The position numbers and the translations under genes are program-made. Positions 51,685 to 62,191 of a DNA stretch of 64,000 nucleotides are shown here, piece by piece. Every line of letters starts with the position of its first letter. Positions within the stretch are counted from its first letter, which is position 1. The notes under the pieces are model-generated. The model was not told where the DNA came from, did no database searches, and saw nothing but the letters and a program-made list of their open reading frames with translations. Source of the DNA: Achromobacter pestifer. GTDB taxonomy: Bacteria; Pseudomonadota; Gammaproteobacteria; Burkholderiales; Burkholderiaceae_B. The DNA lies in NCBI RefSeq assembly GCF_902859625.1, contig NZ_CADIJX010000002.1, positions 930,001 to 994,000 on the forward strand. Reading direction: 5' to 3'.

Positions 51685-52040
51685 GGGGTGAGGCGACGGC
51701 TTCGGCGCTGAACGCGCGTTCTAGGAATAAGGTCGCTGCATCCTACCGTTGCCCTGGAGACGCGGTAGTTCGTGTTTTCCCGTGGTGCGGGGCGACAACA
51801 ACATGTTGCGCTGCATCAGAGGCGCCGGCGCAAGAGGGCAGGCGTCATGGATAAACCGCGACGCTTGGGGCACTTGCCTGAAATATTGCTATGCACCATG
51901 CCAGTGCGCCGACGCTGGAATTCTTTTGTAACAATGGGGAAAACAAGGGGTTGGGACGTGTCTTGAACAAGCGCTCCGGGAAAACCCCCTAAACAGGTAA
52001 AATCACTTTTTTGCACCCATCCTTATACGGCGCCCGCATC
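51685..52040. promoter_or_regulatory. Divergent promoter region of dctQ and purL
   Basis: 356 bases with no supported gene (a 39-codon frame from 51848 has no ribosome site). TAAAAT at 51998-52003 is a good -10 for purL, giving a start near 52010 and a short leader up to GTG 52041. Nothing resembling a PurR box was clear. The dctQ promoter could not be pinpointed. Confidence 0.5.
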
Positions 52041-55000
52041 GTGTCCCTAGTTCAGCATCTGCCTGGTTCCTCCGTCCTGTCCTCCTTTCGTCGTGATCGC
52101 CTTCTGGCGCAACTGAAGGAAGCCGGCCTACCGGTGGCCGACATCTCCGCTCGTTACGAGCACTTCGTCAGCACCGACGCCGCCCTGACGGCCGAACAGC
52201 AGCAACACCTGACCCAACTGCTGGATTACGGCACGCCCAGCATGGGCGACGTGCCAGCCAAGAGCCTGTCGCTGCTGGTCATTCCGCGCCTGGGCACCAT
52301 TTCCCCGTGGGCCAGCAAGGCCACCGACATTGCCCACAACTGTGGCCTGTCGTCGGTACACCGCATCGAACGCGGCGTGCGCTACGTGATCACTCCGGAA
52401 CGTGGCCTGCTGGGCGCGAAGTCCTTCGACGACGCCATGCTGGCGCGCGCGGCCGACTGCCTGCACGACCGCATGACCGAAACCGTGGTCGATGCCGGTT
52501 TTGACGGCCAGGCCCTGTTCCAGACGCTGGCCGGCAAGCCGATGCGCACCGTGGGCGTGCTGGCCAACGGCGTGGCCGCCCTGGCGGACGCGAACGTCTC
52601 GCTGGGCCTGGCCTTGTCGGAAGACGAAATCGAATACCTGGCCAAGTCCTTCACCGACCTGGGGCGCGACCCCACCGACGTGGAACTGATGATGTTCGCG
52701 CAAGCCAACAGCGAACACTGCCGCCACAAGATCTTCAACGCTGAATGGGTGATCGACGGCCAGTCGCAGCCCAACACGCTGTTCGGCATGATCCGCGCCA
52801 CGCACAAGGCGCAGCCGGAAGGCACGGTCGTTGCCTACTCGGACAACGCCGCCATCATGGCAGGCGGCCCTGCGCAGCGCTTCCAGGCGGGCGTGCCGGG
52901 TGTCACGGGCGAGGGCGCCGATGGCGCCAAGTACATCCGCCGCGACACCACCGTGCACACGCTGATGAAGGTGGAAACGCACAACCACCCGACCGCGATC
53001 GCACCGTTCCCCGGCGCATCCACCGGCAATGGCGGCGAAATCCGCGACGAAGGCGCAACCGGCCGCGGCTCCAAGCCCAAGGCCGGCCTGACCGGTTTCA
53101 CCGTGTCGCACCTGCGTTTTGACGACGCGCTGCAACCTTGGGAAGCCGACCATCACGGCCTGCCGGATCGCATCGCCTCGCCGCTGTCCATCATGATCGA
53201 CGGCCCCATCGGCGGCGCGGCGTTCAACAATGAATTCGGCCGGCCCAACCTGCTTGGCTACTTCCGTTCGTTTGAACAGACCGCTGGCGGCACGCGCTGG
53301 GGCTATCACAAGCCCATCATGATCGCGGGCGGCCTGGGCAGCATCGACGCGGGCCTGACCCACAAGGACGTGATTCCTCCCGGCGCGCTGCTGATCCAGC
53401 TGGGCGGCCCGGGCTTTCGCATCGGCATGGGCGGCGGCGCTGCCTCCAGCATCAGCATGGGCAGCAACTCGGCCGAACTGGACTTTGATTCCGTCCAGCG
53501 CGGCAACCCGGAAATCGAACGCCGCGCGCAGGAAGTCATCGACCGCTGCTGGCAGCAGGCCGAGAACAACCCCATCATCGCGATCCACGACGTGGGCGCG
53601 GGCGGTCTGTCCAACGCTTTCCCCGAATTGGTCAACGACGCGGGCCGTGGCGCCATCTTTGACCTGAAGCGCGTGCCGCTGGAAGAATCGGGCCTGTCGC
53701 CCGCTGAAATCTGGAGCAACGAATCGCAGGAACGCTACGTCCTGTCGATCCTGCCCAAGGATCTGGAACGCTTTGACGCCATCGCGCGCCGGGAACGCTG
53801 CCCGTACGCGGTGGTGGGCGTGGCAACTGAAGAGCGCCAATTGCGCGTGGTGGACGGCGAGGGCCTGCCTGGCCTGGACGCGATCCGCCCGCAAGGCGAA
53901 GCCGAAGTGCGTCCCGTGGACGTGCCGATCGACGTGATCCTGGGCAAGCCGCCGCGCATGACGCGCGACGTTCGTCGCCTGCCCGGCGTGTCGGCCCCGC
54001 TGGACCTGGCTGGCATCGACCTGACCGAAGCCGCCTACCGCGTGCTGCGCCACCCGACGGTGGCCAACAAGTCGTTCCTGATCACGATCGGCGACCGCAC
54101 CGTGGGTGGCCTGTCCAGCCGCGATCAGATGGTTGGCCCGTGGCAAGTCCCGGTGGCCGACTGCGCCGTGACGCTGGCTGACTACGAAGGCTTCCGCGGG
54201 GAAGCCATGTCGATGGGCGAACGCACCCCCATCGCCATGCTGGACGCTCCTGCCTCCGGCCGCATGGCCGTGGCGGAAGCCCTGACCAACCTGGCCGCCG
54301 CCGACGTGGCACGCCTGGAAGACATCAAGCTGTCGGCCAACTGGATGGCGGCCTGCGGCGTGGACGGTCAAGACGCCGCGCTGTATGACACCGTGTCCGC
54401 GGTCAGCGAACTGTGCCAGGCCACCGGCCTGTCCATTCCGGTGGGCAAGGATTCCCTGTCCATGAAGACGTCCTGGGAACAGGACGGCGAGCAGCGTCAG
54501 GTGGTGGCGCCGGTGTCGCTGGTCATCACGGCGTTCGCGCCGGTGGCCGACGTGCGCGCCAGCCTGACGCCGCAGCTGCGCACCGACGCGGGCGACAGCG
54601 TGCTGATCCTGATCGACCTGGGCCGTGGCCGTCACCGCATGGGCGGTTCGATCCTGGCGCAGACCTATAACCAGGTCGGCGAGACCGTGCCGGACATCGA
54701 TTCGCCGCAAGACCTGCGCGCCTTCTTCGTCACGATCCGCACCCTGGCGGAAGCCGGCACGCTCTTGGCTTACCACGACCGTTCCGACGGCGGCCTGTTT
54801 GCCACCCTGACCGAAATGGCCTTCGCTGGCCGCACCGGCATCTCGGTGAACCTGGACATGCTGACCTTCGATCCTCAATCGGCCGATTGGGGCGACTTCA
54901 AGATCCGCCCCGAACAGGTGGCGGTGCAGCGCGAAGAACTGACGCTCAAGGCCTTGTTCTCGGAAGAAGCGGGCGCCGTGATCCAGGTGCCGGCTGCCCA

Positions 55001-56090
55001 ACGCGATGCCGTCATGCAAGTGCTGCGCGGCGCCGGCCTGTCGGCCCACTCGCACGTCATCGGCGGCCTGAACGGCGCCGACGAAGTGGAGTTCTACCGC
55101 GACGGCAAAAAGGTCTGGGGCCAGCCGCGCGCTGACCTGGGCCGCGCCTGGAGCGAAGTGTCCTACCGCATCATGGCTCGCCGCGACAACCCCGCATGCG
55201 CGCAGGCGGAACTGGACGTCTGGAACGACACCAAGGACCCGGGCATGAGCCCGAGCGTGGCTTTCGATCCGCAAGACAACGTGGCTGCGCCGTTCATCAA
55301 CACCGGCCGCCGTCCGCGGGTGGCGATCCTGCGCGAGCAGGGTTGCAACAGCCAAGTCGAAATGGCTTGGGCGTTTGATACCTCGGGTTTCGAGGCCATC
55401 GACGTCCACATGACCGATCTGCTGGCCGGCCGCGTGGACCTGGGGCAGATGCAAGGCCTGGTGGCCGTGGGCGGTTTCAGCTACGGCGACGTGCTGGGCG
55501 CTGGCGAAGGCTGGGCGCGCACGATCCGTTTCAATAGCCAGTTGTCGGACCAGTTCGCCGCGTATTTCGCGCGTCCGGACACGTTCGCGCTGGGCGTGTG
55601 CAACGGTTGCCAGATGATGGCGGCATTGGCGCCGATGATCCCGGGTGCCGAGCACTGGCCGCGCTTCACGCGCAACCAGTCGGAAAAGTACGAAGCCCGT
55701 CTGTCGATGGTGGAATTGGCCAAGTCGCCATCCATCTTCTTCGCTGGCATGGAAGGCGCCCGCATCCCGGTGGCCGTCGCCCATGGCGAAGGGTTTGCCG
55801 ACTTCTCGCAGCAAGGCGACGCCAGCCGCGTGCTGACCGCCGCGCGCTACATCGACAACCGTGGCCAGGCGACCGAAGCCTATCCGTTCAACCCGAACGG
55901 CAGCCCGGGTGGCCTGACGTCCGTCACGACCGCCGACGGCCGCTTCACTGTCATGATGCCGCACCCGGAGCGCGTGACCCGCAACGTCATGATGTCCTGG
56001 GCGCCCGAGAAATGGGGCAATGCAGACAAGGGCGGCATGTACAGCCCGTGGATGCGCATTTTCCGCAATGCGCGCGTCTGGCTGAAGTAA
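52041..56090 (+). CDS. purL: Phosphoribosylformylglycinamidine synthase
   Basis: 1349 residues, the large single-chain form. GTG 52041 is preferred over TTG 52011 because the -10 element would place the transcript start at the TTG. Landmarks: [56 protein letters not shown], and the C-terminal glutaminase with Cys1187 in GVCNGCQMM and [10 protein letters not shown] carrying the triad His and Glu. It converts FGAR, glutamine and ATP to FGAM in purine synthesis. Confidence 0.96.
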   Translation: MSLVQHLPGSSVLSSFRRDRLLAQLKEAGLPVADISARYEHFVSTDAALTAEQQQHLTQLLDYGTPSMGDVPAKSLSLLVIPRLGTISPWASKATDIAHNCGLSSVHRIERGVRYVITPERGLLGAKSFDDAMLARAADCLHDRMTETVVDAGFDGQALFQTLAGKPMRTVGVLANGVAALADANVSLGLALSEDEIEYLAKSFTDLGRDPTDVELMMFAQANSEHCRHKIFNAEWVIDGQSQPNTLFGMIRATHKAQPEGTVVAYSDNAAIMAGGPAQRFQAGVPGVTGEGADGAKYIRRDTTVHTLMKVETHNHPTAIAPFPGASTGNGGEIRDEGATGRGSKPKAGLTGFTVSHLRFDDALQPWEADHHGLPDRIASPLSIMIDGPIGGAAFNNEFGRPNLLGYFRSFEQTAGGTRWGYHKPIMIAGGLGSIDAGLTHKDVIPPGALLIQLGGPGFRIGMGGGAASSISMGSNSAELDFDSVQRGNPEIERRAQEVIDRCWQQAENNPIIAIHDVGAGGLSNAFPELVNDAGRGAIFDLKRVPLEESGLSPAEIWSNESQERYVLSILPKDLERFDAIARRERCPYAVVGVATEERQLRVVDGEGLPGLDAIRPQGEAEVRPVDVPIDVILGKPPRMTRDVRRLPGVSAPLDLAGIDLTEAAYRVLRHPTVANKSFLITIGDRTVGGLSSRDQMVGPWQVPVADCAVTLADYEGFRGEAMSMGERTPIAMLDAPASGRMAVAEALTNLAAADVARLEDIKLSANWMAACGVDGQDAALYDTVSAVSELCQATGLSIPVGKDSLSMKTSWEQDGEQRQVVAPVSLVITAFAPVADVRASLTPQLRTDAGDSVLILIDLGRGRHRMGGSILAQTYNQVGETVPDIDSPQDLRAFFVTIRTLAEAGTLLAYHDRSDGGLFATLTEMAFAGRTGISVNLDMLTFDPQSADWGDFKIRPEQVAVQREELTLKALFSEEAGAVIQVPAAQRDAVMQVLRGAGLSAHSHVIGGLNGADEVEFYRDGKKVWGQPRADLGRAWSEVSYRIMARRDNPACAQAELDVWNDTKDPGMSPSVAFDPQDNVAAPFINTGRRPRVAILREQGCNSQVEMAWAFDTSGFEAIDVHMTDLLAGRVDLGQMQGLVAVGGFSYGDVLGAGEGWARTIRFNSQLSDQFAAYFARPDTFALGVCNGCQMMAALAPMIPGAEHWPRFTRNQSEKYEARLSMVELAKSPSIFFAGMEGARIPVAVAHGEGFADFSQQGDASRVLTAARYIDNRGQATEAYPFNPNGSPGGLTSVTTADGRFTVMMPHPERVTRNVMMSWAPEKWGNADKGGMYSPWMRIFRNARVWLK

Positions 56091-56134
56091 GGTCGGGTGG
56101 CATCCCAGGCCGGCAGTCCGCCGGCTTCAGCAAG

Positions 56135-56162
56135 AAAACGGGCCTTCGCGGCCCGTTTTTCT
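56135..56162. terminator. Intrinsic terminator after purL
   Basis: AAAACGGGCC and GGCCCGTTTT pair around TTCGC (loop 56145-56149), followed by T and CTTG. The A-rich left side also allows it to work for the convergent LysR gene that ends at 56168. Confidence 0.9.
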
Positions 56163-56167
56163 TGCGA

Positions 56168-57076
56168 TCAGGATAGGGTGCCGCCTAGCTGCGAGGCCTG
56201 GCGTTCAAACTGGGCGACCAGAGCTTCGGCTGCGGGCGTCAGCGGCTGCACCGTACGTTGGAGCAGGCTGATCACATAGCTGGGCAGCGGTTCCTCGATG
56301 GGGACGATCTCCAGTTGTTCACGCAGCAATCCGGTCGAGATCAGTGCGGTGGGCAGCAGCGCCATGCGGTCGCTGTTGGCGACCAGGGCGGCCGCATCGA
56401 TCAATCCGTCGGTATGCATGTCCACCTTGGGCGGGCCTAGTTCGTGCTGGTCGAACACCTGGCAGATGGATGCGCCGGGCTGGCCCGGCGGGCCAGCGAT
56501 GGTGAATACCACGTCCTGCAAGGCATGCAGCGAGCGCGCTTGCCCCAGTGGGTGACCGCGGCGCGCGGCCATTGCCATCGGGCTTTCCATCAGCGGGCGA
56601 GTTTTCAACTGCGAGTCCGGCAGGTCATGGCTTAACGGGCAGATGGCGAAGTCCAGCTGGCCGTCCAACAATTGCGGGGTCAGCGTGTGGCACAGGCCGC
56701 TGCGGCTGCTGAGTTCGATCTGCGGATAAATCAGACGGAATCCCTGGATGGCTGACGGCGCCAGGAGCAGGGATGCCACGGCGGAAATGCCATATTGGAC
56801 CGTGCCCAGGCGATCGCCGCGCATCTGCGCCATGGTGTCGCGCGCGCGTTTGGTCTCGTGAACAAGGTGTTGGGCGTGGGGCAGGAAGCGTCTGCCGTAA
56901 TCGTTGGGGCGCATGCCTTTGGCATGCCGGTCAAATAGCGGCAGGCCCAGCGTGCGCTCCAGACGGCGCAGGGACTTGGTCATGGCGGGTTGGGTTTGTC
57001 CGGTGGCCCGGGCCGCCGCATGGACGCTGCCGTGTTGCGTGACGGCAAGAAAATCAAATACCTGCTGCAACTTCAT
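56168..57076 (-). CDS. LysR-family transcriptional regulator
   Basis: 302 residues from ATG 57076, with AGGGGG upstream. DNA-binding part: FLAVTQHGSVHAAARATGQTQPAMTKSLRRLE at about residues 8-39. The effector domain has GTVQYGISAVASLLLAPSAI and AMAARRGHPL. It resembles the group that regulates aromatic or sulfur compound uptake genes, but no divergent enzyme gene is present; the neighbour across the 230-base gap is a chemoreceptor. Confidence 0.9.
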   Translation of the reverse strand: MKLQQVFDFLAVTQHGSVHAAARATGQTQPAMTKSLRRLERTLGLPLFDRHAKGMRPNDYGRRFLPHAQHLVHETKRARDTMAQMRGDRLGTVQYGISAVASLLLAPSAIQGFRLIYPQIELSSRSGLCHTLTPQLLDGQLDFAICPLSHDLPDSQLKTRPLMESPMAMAARRGHPLGQARSLHALQDVVFTIAGPPGQPGASICQVFDQHELGPPKVDMHTDGLIDAAALVANSDRMALLPTALISTGLLREQLEIVPIEEPLPSYVISLLQRTVQPLTPAAEALVAQFERQASQLGGTLS

Positions 57077-57306
57077 AGTGATGTCCCCCTTTTTAATTGT
57101 GCTGTGGCTTCGGCTCTTGGTTTGCCCGGTTGGGCCTGCATCTTGCGTGCTCAATGACCGTAGTTCATTCACATCCGGCAAGCAAGTCAGGGGCCGGGCA
57201 TGTGCTTGACTGATATCAAAGGCATGTAACCCAATGAGATACTTAACTTTTCATTGCATGAGGTCGTTAACCCCAGGAGCGTTACGCAACCCCGGAGTGG
57301 CCTTTC

Positions 57307-58935
57307 ATGTTCAAGAATTTGAGTATCCGCGCAATCCTGACGTCCGCCTTGGGCGTCTTCTTTGCGCTTTTCCTGATTACCGGCATCGCCGTGTATCAAC
57401 AACTGACGTCCAACCGCACTTCGATCGAATTGCTGCTGGACACTAACCTGGTCCGCGCCAATGCGGTGGACGGCGCAGGCGCCGAATTGCTGCGCGCACG
57501 GCTGGTTCTGCTGGCGGCCCAGAGCGCGCTGCTGGAAGGCAAGAGCATCGACAATCTGGCCAGCATGCAGCGGCTGGACGGCTATACGAAAAAGGCGTCC
57601 GACCTGATCGACATCGCCCGCAAGCAGCCCGAGACGTCGGCCGAGGGCAAGCCCTTGTTCGACGCCGCGCTGGCCGCCTACGACGTCTACCAACGCGACG
57701 CCATTGCGCCGATGGTGGCCGCCATTCGTGCCGGTAAGCCGCAGGATGCCAGCCGGTTGAATCTGGAAAAGGTCACGCCGCTTGGCATCGCCTTCACGCA
57801 GGCCATCCAGAAATACGTGGACTATGCGGATGACGTGGGCCAGCGCGTGGCCCGCGAGACATCCGCGCGCATCAACGGCGCGATTGTGCTGCTGATCTGT
57901 CTGTTGGCGGTGGTGGCCGTGCTGGTGGTGGGCCTGTATGCGATCTTCGCCCGCTCGGTATTTCGTCCGCTGCACGACGCCGGCCGCTTGTTTGATCGCA
58001 TCGCGGGCGGTGATCTCAGCAACCGCATCGAACAGCGCGGCGACAACGAGATCGGCGTGCTGTATGCCGCCGTCAAGCGCATGCAAGACAGCCTGGCTCG
58101 CACGGTTTCCGCGGTGCGCCTGGGCGTGGAAGAGATCCACACCGGCTCGCGCGAGATCGCGGCCGGCAATATCGACCTGTCTTCGCGCACCGAACAACAG
58201 GCGGCCTCGCTGGAGGAAACCGCCGCCAGCATGGACGAACTGTCTTCCACGGTTAAGAACAACGCGGATAGTTCGCGCAGCGCTTCGCAGCTGGCAACGG
58301 TGGCGTCCGAAGTGGCCACGCGCGGCGGCAAGGCCGTGGGTGACGTGGTGGGCACGATGCGCGGCATCGCGGACAGCTCCAAGCGCATCGCCGACATCGT
58401 TGGCGTGATCGACGGCATTGCCTTCCAGACCAATATCCTGGCGTTGAACGCGGCCGTGGAAGCGGCGCGCGCGGGCGAGCAGGGCAAGGGCTTTGCAGTG
58501 GTGGCCAGTGAAGTGCGCGCGCTGGCGCAGCGCAGCGGGCAGGCCGCCAAGGAAATCAAGGGCTTGATCGACGAGTCCGTGCAGAAGGTATCGATCGGGT
58601 CGGACCAGGTGGAAGCCGCGGGCGCCACCATGCAAGAGATCGTGGTGTCGGTACGCCGTGTGACGGACATCATCAACGAGATTTCCAGCGCGTCCGAAGA
58701 GCAGTCGCAAGGCATTCAGCAGGTGAACCAGGCGGTGTCGCAGATGGACAGCGTGACGCAGCAGAACGCGGCGCTGGTCGAGCAGGCTGCGGCGTCGGCC
58801 GCGTCGCTTGAGACCCAGGCGCAACGCCTGCGCGAAGCCGTCGCGGTGTTCAAGTTGCAAGCGGGCGGCCGGGTGATCGATGCGGAATCGCCTGCATTGG
58901 GACGCGGTGCGGAACCGGCGTTGATCGGGGCCTGA
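57307..58935 (+). CDS. Methyl-accepting chemotaxis protein
   Basis: 542 residues, GGAG placed nine bases before ATG 57307. First membrane helix about residues 8-30, periplasmic four-helix sensor about 31-190, second helix about 190-212, HAMP ([20 protein letters not shown]) about 213-265, then the signalling coiled coil with tip [20 protein letters not shown] near residue 385. The sensor is of the Tar/4HB type. There is no C-terminal CheR/CheB-docking pentapeptide such as NWETF. It controls flagellar rotation through CheA/CheW in response to an unknown attractant. The 230 bases upstream hold no clear sigma-28 promoter. Confidence 0.93.
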   Translation: MFKNLSIRAILTSALGVFFALFLITGIAVYQQLTSNRTSIELLLDTNLVRANAVDGAGAELLRARLVLLAAQSALLEGKSIDNLASMQRLDGYTKKASDLIDIARKQPETSAEGKPLFDAALAAYDVYQRDAIAPMVAAIRAGKPQDASRLNLEKVTPLGIAFTQAIQKYVDYADDVGQRVARETSARINGAIVLLICLLAVVAVLVVGLYAIFARSVFRPLHDAGRLFDRIAGGDLSNRIEQRGDNEIGVLYAAVKRMQDSLARTVSAVRLGVEEIHTGSREIAAGNIDLSSRTEQQAASLEETAASMDELSSTVKNNADSSRSASQLATVASEVATRGGKAVGDVVGTMRGIADSSKRIADIVGVIDGIAFQTNILALNAAVEAARAGEQGKGFAVVASEVRALAQRSGQAAKEIKGLIDESVQKVSIGSDQVEAAGATMQEIVVSVRRVTDIINEISSASEEQSQGIQQVNQAVSQMDSVTQQNAALVEQAAASAASLETQAQRLREAVAVFKLQAGGRVIDAESPALGRGAEPALIGA

Positions 58936-58954
58936 TGGCCGCGTGAATTCGCCA

Positions 58955-58984
58955 ATGAAAAATGCCCCGCAAGGGGCTTTTTCA
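58955..58984. terminator. Bidirectional terminator between the chemoreceptor and Bug genes
   Basis: GCCCC and GGGGC (58964-58968, 58973-58977) enclose GCAA and are flanked by TGAAAAAT on the left and TTTTTCA on the right, giving U-tracts on both strands. Confidence 0.9.
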
Positions 58985-59025
58985 ACGTGGGGCCCAGGCA
59001 GTGATTCAGCCTTCGGGCCGGCTGC

Positions 59026-60015
59026 TTACTGGTCCAGCTGGATCTTGGCGTCGGCCGCGACGTTCTTCCACTTCTTCACGTCGCTGGCGATCACCTGCTG
59101 GAAGGCATCCGAGGTGCCGGCCACGACCGTGCCGCCCAGGCTGGCCATCTTGGCCTTCACTTCTGGGGTATTCAGAGCCTTCACCGAAGCGTCGTGCAGC
59201 TTTTGCTTCACGTCGTCCGGCAGGCCCTTGGGCGCCAGCAATCCGTTCCATGCGTTGGCTTCATAGCGCGGCAGGCCGGCCTCCTTGAAGGTCGGCGTGT
59301 CGGGCAGTTCGGGCGAACGGACGTCGGCGGCAATGGCGATCGGACGAATCTGGCCGCCCTTGACGTAAGGCAGGGACGCCGGCACCGGTTCCCAGATCAT
59401 CGAGACCTGGCCGCTGATCACGTCGGTGAAGGCCGGGCCTGCGCCCCGGTAGGCGATGTGCATGAGCTTGGCGCCCGTCATCGACTTCATCAGTTCCATG
59501 GCCAGGTTGCCCAGACCGCCCGCGCCGGACGACGCATAGGTGTAGCGGTCGGGGTTCGCCTTCGAGGTGGCGATCAGCGAGTTCAGGTCCGTAGCGGGGA
59601 AATCCTTGGTGACGCTAAGCACGCCCGGCACGGTCACCAATTGGGTGATCGCGGTGAAGTCCTGCACGGCGTCATACGTCAATGACTTGTAGACGGCGGG
59701 GTTGGTGCCATGGGTGCTGGACGAGGCCAGCAGCAGGATGTAGCCGTCGGGGGCGGAGTCGGCCACGAAACGGGTGCCGATCGAGCCGCCCGCGCCGGCC
59801 TTGTTTTCCACGACCACGGTGGCGCCCAGCTCGGTGCCCAGTTGCGCGGCGAAGACGCGGCCGATGATGTCGGCGGTGCCTCCAGGGGCGAAGGGCACGA
59901 TCAGGCGGACGGGCTTGGAGGGGTAGCTGGCGGCCTGTTGCGCCGAGGCGGCGCCGGCGGCCAGCGTCGCGCCGCTCAGCAGCGCCAGGGCGATGGTGGA
60001 TTTCTTGAAGTTCAT
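59026..60015 (-). CDS. Bug-family tripartite tricarboxylate transporter substrate-binding protein
   Basis: 329 residues, signal peptide ending near GAASAQQ. Motifs: YPSKPVRLIVPFAPGGTADI, TVVVENKAGAGGSIGT, DGYILLLASSS and AYRGAGPAFTDVISGQV. It follows the esterase gene on the same strand by about 20 bases, so the pair is probably an operon under the divergent LysR gene. It would bind the carboxylate that the esterase uses or releases. Confidence 0.92.
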   Translation of the reverse strand: MNFKKSTIALALLSGATLAAGAASAQQAASYPSKPVRLIVPFAPGGTADIIGRVFAAQLGTELGATVVVENKAGAGGSIGTRFVADSAPDGYILLLASSSTHGTNPAVYKSLTYDAVQDFTAITQLVTVPGVLSVTKDFPATDLNSLIATSKANPDRYTYASSGAGGLGNLAMELMKSMTGAKLMHIAYRGAGPAFTDVISGQVSMIWEPVPASLPYVKGGQIRPIAIAADVRSPELPDTPTFKEAGLPRYEANAWNGLLAPKGLPDDVKQKLHDASVKALNTPEVKAKMASLGGTVVAGTSDAFQQVIASDVKKWKNVAADAKIQLDQ

Positions 60016-60034
60016 CTGTGTCTCCAGGCGAAGG

Positions 60035-60991
60035 TTAGTCGAGGCTGCGGTCGAGCCAATCGACGATCAATCCGGCTATCTGGTCGCTATTGCGGTCCAG
60101 CATGCAGAAATGGGAGTTGCCGGCGATGCCAGCGGCGGGCAGGTCCAGCACGTCGGCGCGTGCGCCTGCCCGGCGCAGGGCTCGCCAGTAGGCGTCCGTC
60201 TGGGCGCGGTAACGCAGCCAGGTGTCGTCCGCCTGAAAGTGATCGCCCCACACCAGCAGTTGCGGCGGCAACTGACAGGGGATCGACGCGGGCGTGCCCG
60301 TGGGTTCCAGGGCAACCACGGCGCGCACCGTGGCGGCGTATTCCTGTGCCAGCAGCGTGGCGAAGCCGCCGCCCTGGCTGTGGCCGAAAACGATGCAGGG
60401 GCCCGCCATGTCCAGTAATTGCCGGTAGGCGTCCAGCGCCATGTCGCCGTGCGTCAGCCAGCGCGGCACGAACTGTTTGGCGAAAGTGTCGAAGGCGTCG
60501 GTGGGAAACTGTTGCGCGGGATAAGCCTGGCGCGGATGGCCGGCGGGCGCGTAGCCCGAGGCCGGGCCGATGCGGAACAGGCTCCAGGCTTCTTCCTTGG
60601 ATCGGAAGATCGGCGCGCTGTCGTAGACCTGCGGATACATCGCCCAGGATGCGCGGCCGCGTTCAGGGGCGTCGGACACGAACACGTCATAGCCTGCTTG
60701 CAGCAGGCGCCACAGCCAGCCCTGGCGGCCGTCGGGCGTGCTTTCCCACTGCGCGCCCGTCATGCCGCCACCGTGCCACAACAGCACGGGGTAGGGATGA
60801 AGCGGCTGCGCCAGCCGGTATTCCTGCACATACAACTGGCCGACGCTGTAGCCGCCGTTCATGTCGATCAAACGCGGCGATGCGTTGTCCACCACCTTTT
60901 TCTGCTGCATCGGCACGCCGCCGGCCACGGCTTCGGCGCCGCCCAGAAAATGGCTGCGAATGGATTTAAGCAGGACAGGGGTGTCGGACAT
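60035..60991 (-). CDS. Alpha/beta-hydrolase esterase, operon with Bug protein
   Basis: 318 residues. LLWHGGGMTGAQWE near residue 70 is the oxyanion region, the nucleophile is Ser205 in FGHSQGGG, an Asp in VWGDHFQADD and a His in GNSHFCMLDRN complete the triad. No signal peptide, so cytoplasmic. It resembles bacterial carboxylesterases acting on small ester or lactone substrates. Divergent from the LysR gene across a 29-bp palindrome. Confidence 0.85.
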   Translation of the reverse strand: MSDTPVLLKSIRSHFLGGAEAVAGGVPMQQKKVVDNASPRLIDMNGGYSVGQLYVQEYRLAQPLHPYPVLLWHGGGMTGAQWESTPDGRQGWLWRLLQAGYDVFVSDAPERGRASWAMYPQVYDSAPIFRSKEEAWSLFRIGPASGYAPAGHPRQAYPAQQFPTDAFDTFAKQFVPRWLTHGDMALDAYRQLLDMAGPCIVFGHSQGGGFATLLAQEYAATVRAVVALEPTGTPASIPCQLPPQLLVWGDHFQADDTWLRYRAQTDAYWRALRRAGARADVLDLPAAGIAGNSHFCMLDRNSDQIAGLIVDWLDRSLD

Positions 60992-61058
60992 CGGCGTTTC
61001 CAGGGAGTGGACGCCGGGATGTTAGTTGCCAGATGTATCAGTGTTGTGCAAAATGAGC

Positions 61059-61087
61059 AGCCACTGTGCCGAATCGGCACAGTGGCT
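61059..61087. promoter_or_regulatory. 29-bp perfect palindrome between the esterase and LysR genes
   Basis: Arms of 14 bp (61059-61072 and 61074-61087, AGCCACTGTGCCGA and its complement) surround one central base, 68 bases upstream of the esterase start and 73 bases upstream of the LysR start. The inner CTGTGCC-N5-GGCACAG is a good LysR-type recognition dyad. It probably controls both directions. Confidence 0.75.
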
Positions 61088-61159
61088 AACAACAGACCCA
61101 GCCGGGAACAACGGAATCAACGAATACGCGGCGGGCAGGGGGAAGGATGAGAGAGACAC

Positions 61160-62077
61160 ATGGATATCAAATGGCTGGAGGACTTCGTTGCGTTGTCGAA
61201 GTCGCGCAATATGTTCCAGGCGGCCGAGGCGCGCAGCGTGACGCACCCTGCGTTTGGCCGCCGCATCAAGGCGCTGGAGGAATGGGCCGGGGTGCCGCTG
61301 GTTGAACGCGGCCATCACGCCACCACGCTCAACCCGGCCGGGCGCAGCATGCTGGCCGCCGCCATCGACGTGCTGGATATCCTGCGCGATACGCGCCAGG
61401 CGCTGCAAAAGCCCGAGCTTGAACGCAGCCGCAAGATCGTCATGGCATCGGGCAAGACGCTGGCGCATTCCGTGCTGCCCGGCGTGATGGCCAACGTGCA
61501 GCAGGGCATGCCGCCGTTCCAGTTGAAAGTCGTGACCACCACGTTGAACTATGGCGTGGACATGCTGGCGGATGGCGAGGTCGATTTCCTGTTGTGCCAT
61601 GCGCATGAACCGCTGTACGCCAAGATTGACAATCCCGGCTACCGCTGCCGGCGCGTGGGCGCCGACAAGCTGGTCGCAGTCAGCGCGCCGGTGGCGCCGG
61701 GCGGCAAGCATCCTCGCCACGCCGTGCCCAAGCTGGCGTCGGATCCGGCGGTGCCGTTTCTGGCCTACGCCGACAGCATGTCGCTGGGCCGCATCCTGCA
61801 TGACCGATTGCGCGGGCTGTGCGTCGTGCCGTTGTTGCAGACCCAGTATGAATCGGACCTGGCCGATGCGCTGCACGCCATGGCACGCCAGGGCTTCGGC
61901 CTGGCCTGGCTGCCGCATACGCTTGTCGAAGCGGACCTGCGCGCCGGCCTGCTGGTGCGGGCCGACAGCGCCCGCAACGACATCCACATGGAGATCCGGG
62001 TGTACCAGTCGGTGGACAACGCCAAACCGCTGGCCCGCCAGGTATGGAGCCGCATCGAGGCTTATGCGGCCCGATAG
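61160..62077 (+). CDS. LysR-family transcriptional regulator
   Basis: 305 residues. DNA-binding region LEDFVALSKSRNMFQAAEARSVTHPAFGRRIKALEE at residues 6-41, with HPAF in the recognition helix as in the HypT/QseD (YjiE) subgroup of LysR proteins, whose E. coli member responds to hypochlorous acid. The effector domain has VDFLLCHAHEPLY. Divergent from the esterase/Bug operon, which is its likely target. Confidence 0.88.
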   Translation: MDIKWLEDFVALSKSRNMFQAAEARSVTHPAFGRRIKALEEWAGVPLVERGHHATTLNPAGRSMLAAAIDVLDILRDTRQALQKPELERSRKIVMASGKTLAHSVLPGVMANVQQGMPPFQLKVVTTTLNYGVDMLADGEVDFLLCHAHEPLYAKIDNPGYRCRRVGADKLVAVSAPVAPGGKHPRHAVPKLASDPAVPFLAYADSMSLGRILHDRLRGLCVVPLLQTQYESDLADALHAMARQGFGLAWLPHTLVEADLRAGLLVRADSARNDIHMEIRVYQSVDNAKPLARQVWSRIEAYAAR

Positions 62078-62191
62078 CGACACCGTTTTTGCTGAAGGAA
62101 AGAACAAACGGGGACAAAAGATGCCTGCCGGCCCGCGCAGGCATAAAATAGCGGATTACCCCATTCCCGCACTCACACAGGATTCCGCGCC

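Noticed and set aside
51848-51967. Short frame of 39 codons before purL
   Set aside because: No ribosome binding site, no recognisable features and it lies in the divergent promoter region.
52128-55964. A 1278-codon open frame on the minus strand opposite purL
   Set aside because: It is fully antisense to a certain purL, is rich in Arg, His, Gln and Val as expected from GC-rich third-position bias, and shows no domain.
57187-58860. A 557-codon minus-strand frame opposite the chemoreceptor
   Set aside because: Shadow of the repetitive coiled-coil coding sequence; no recognisable domain.
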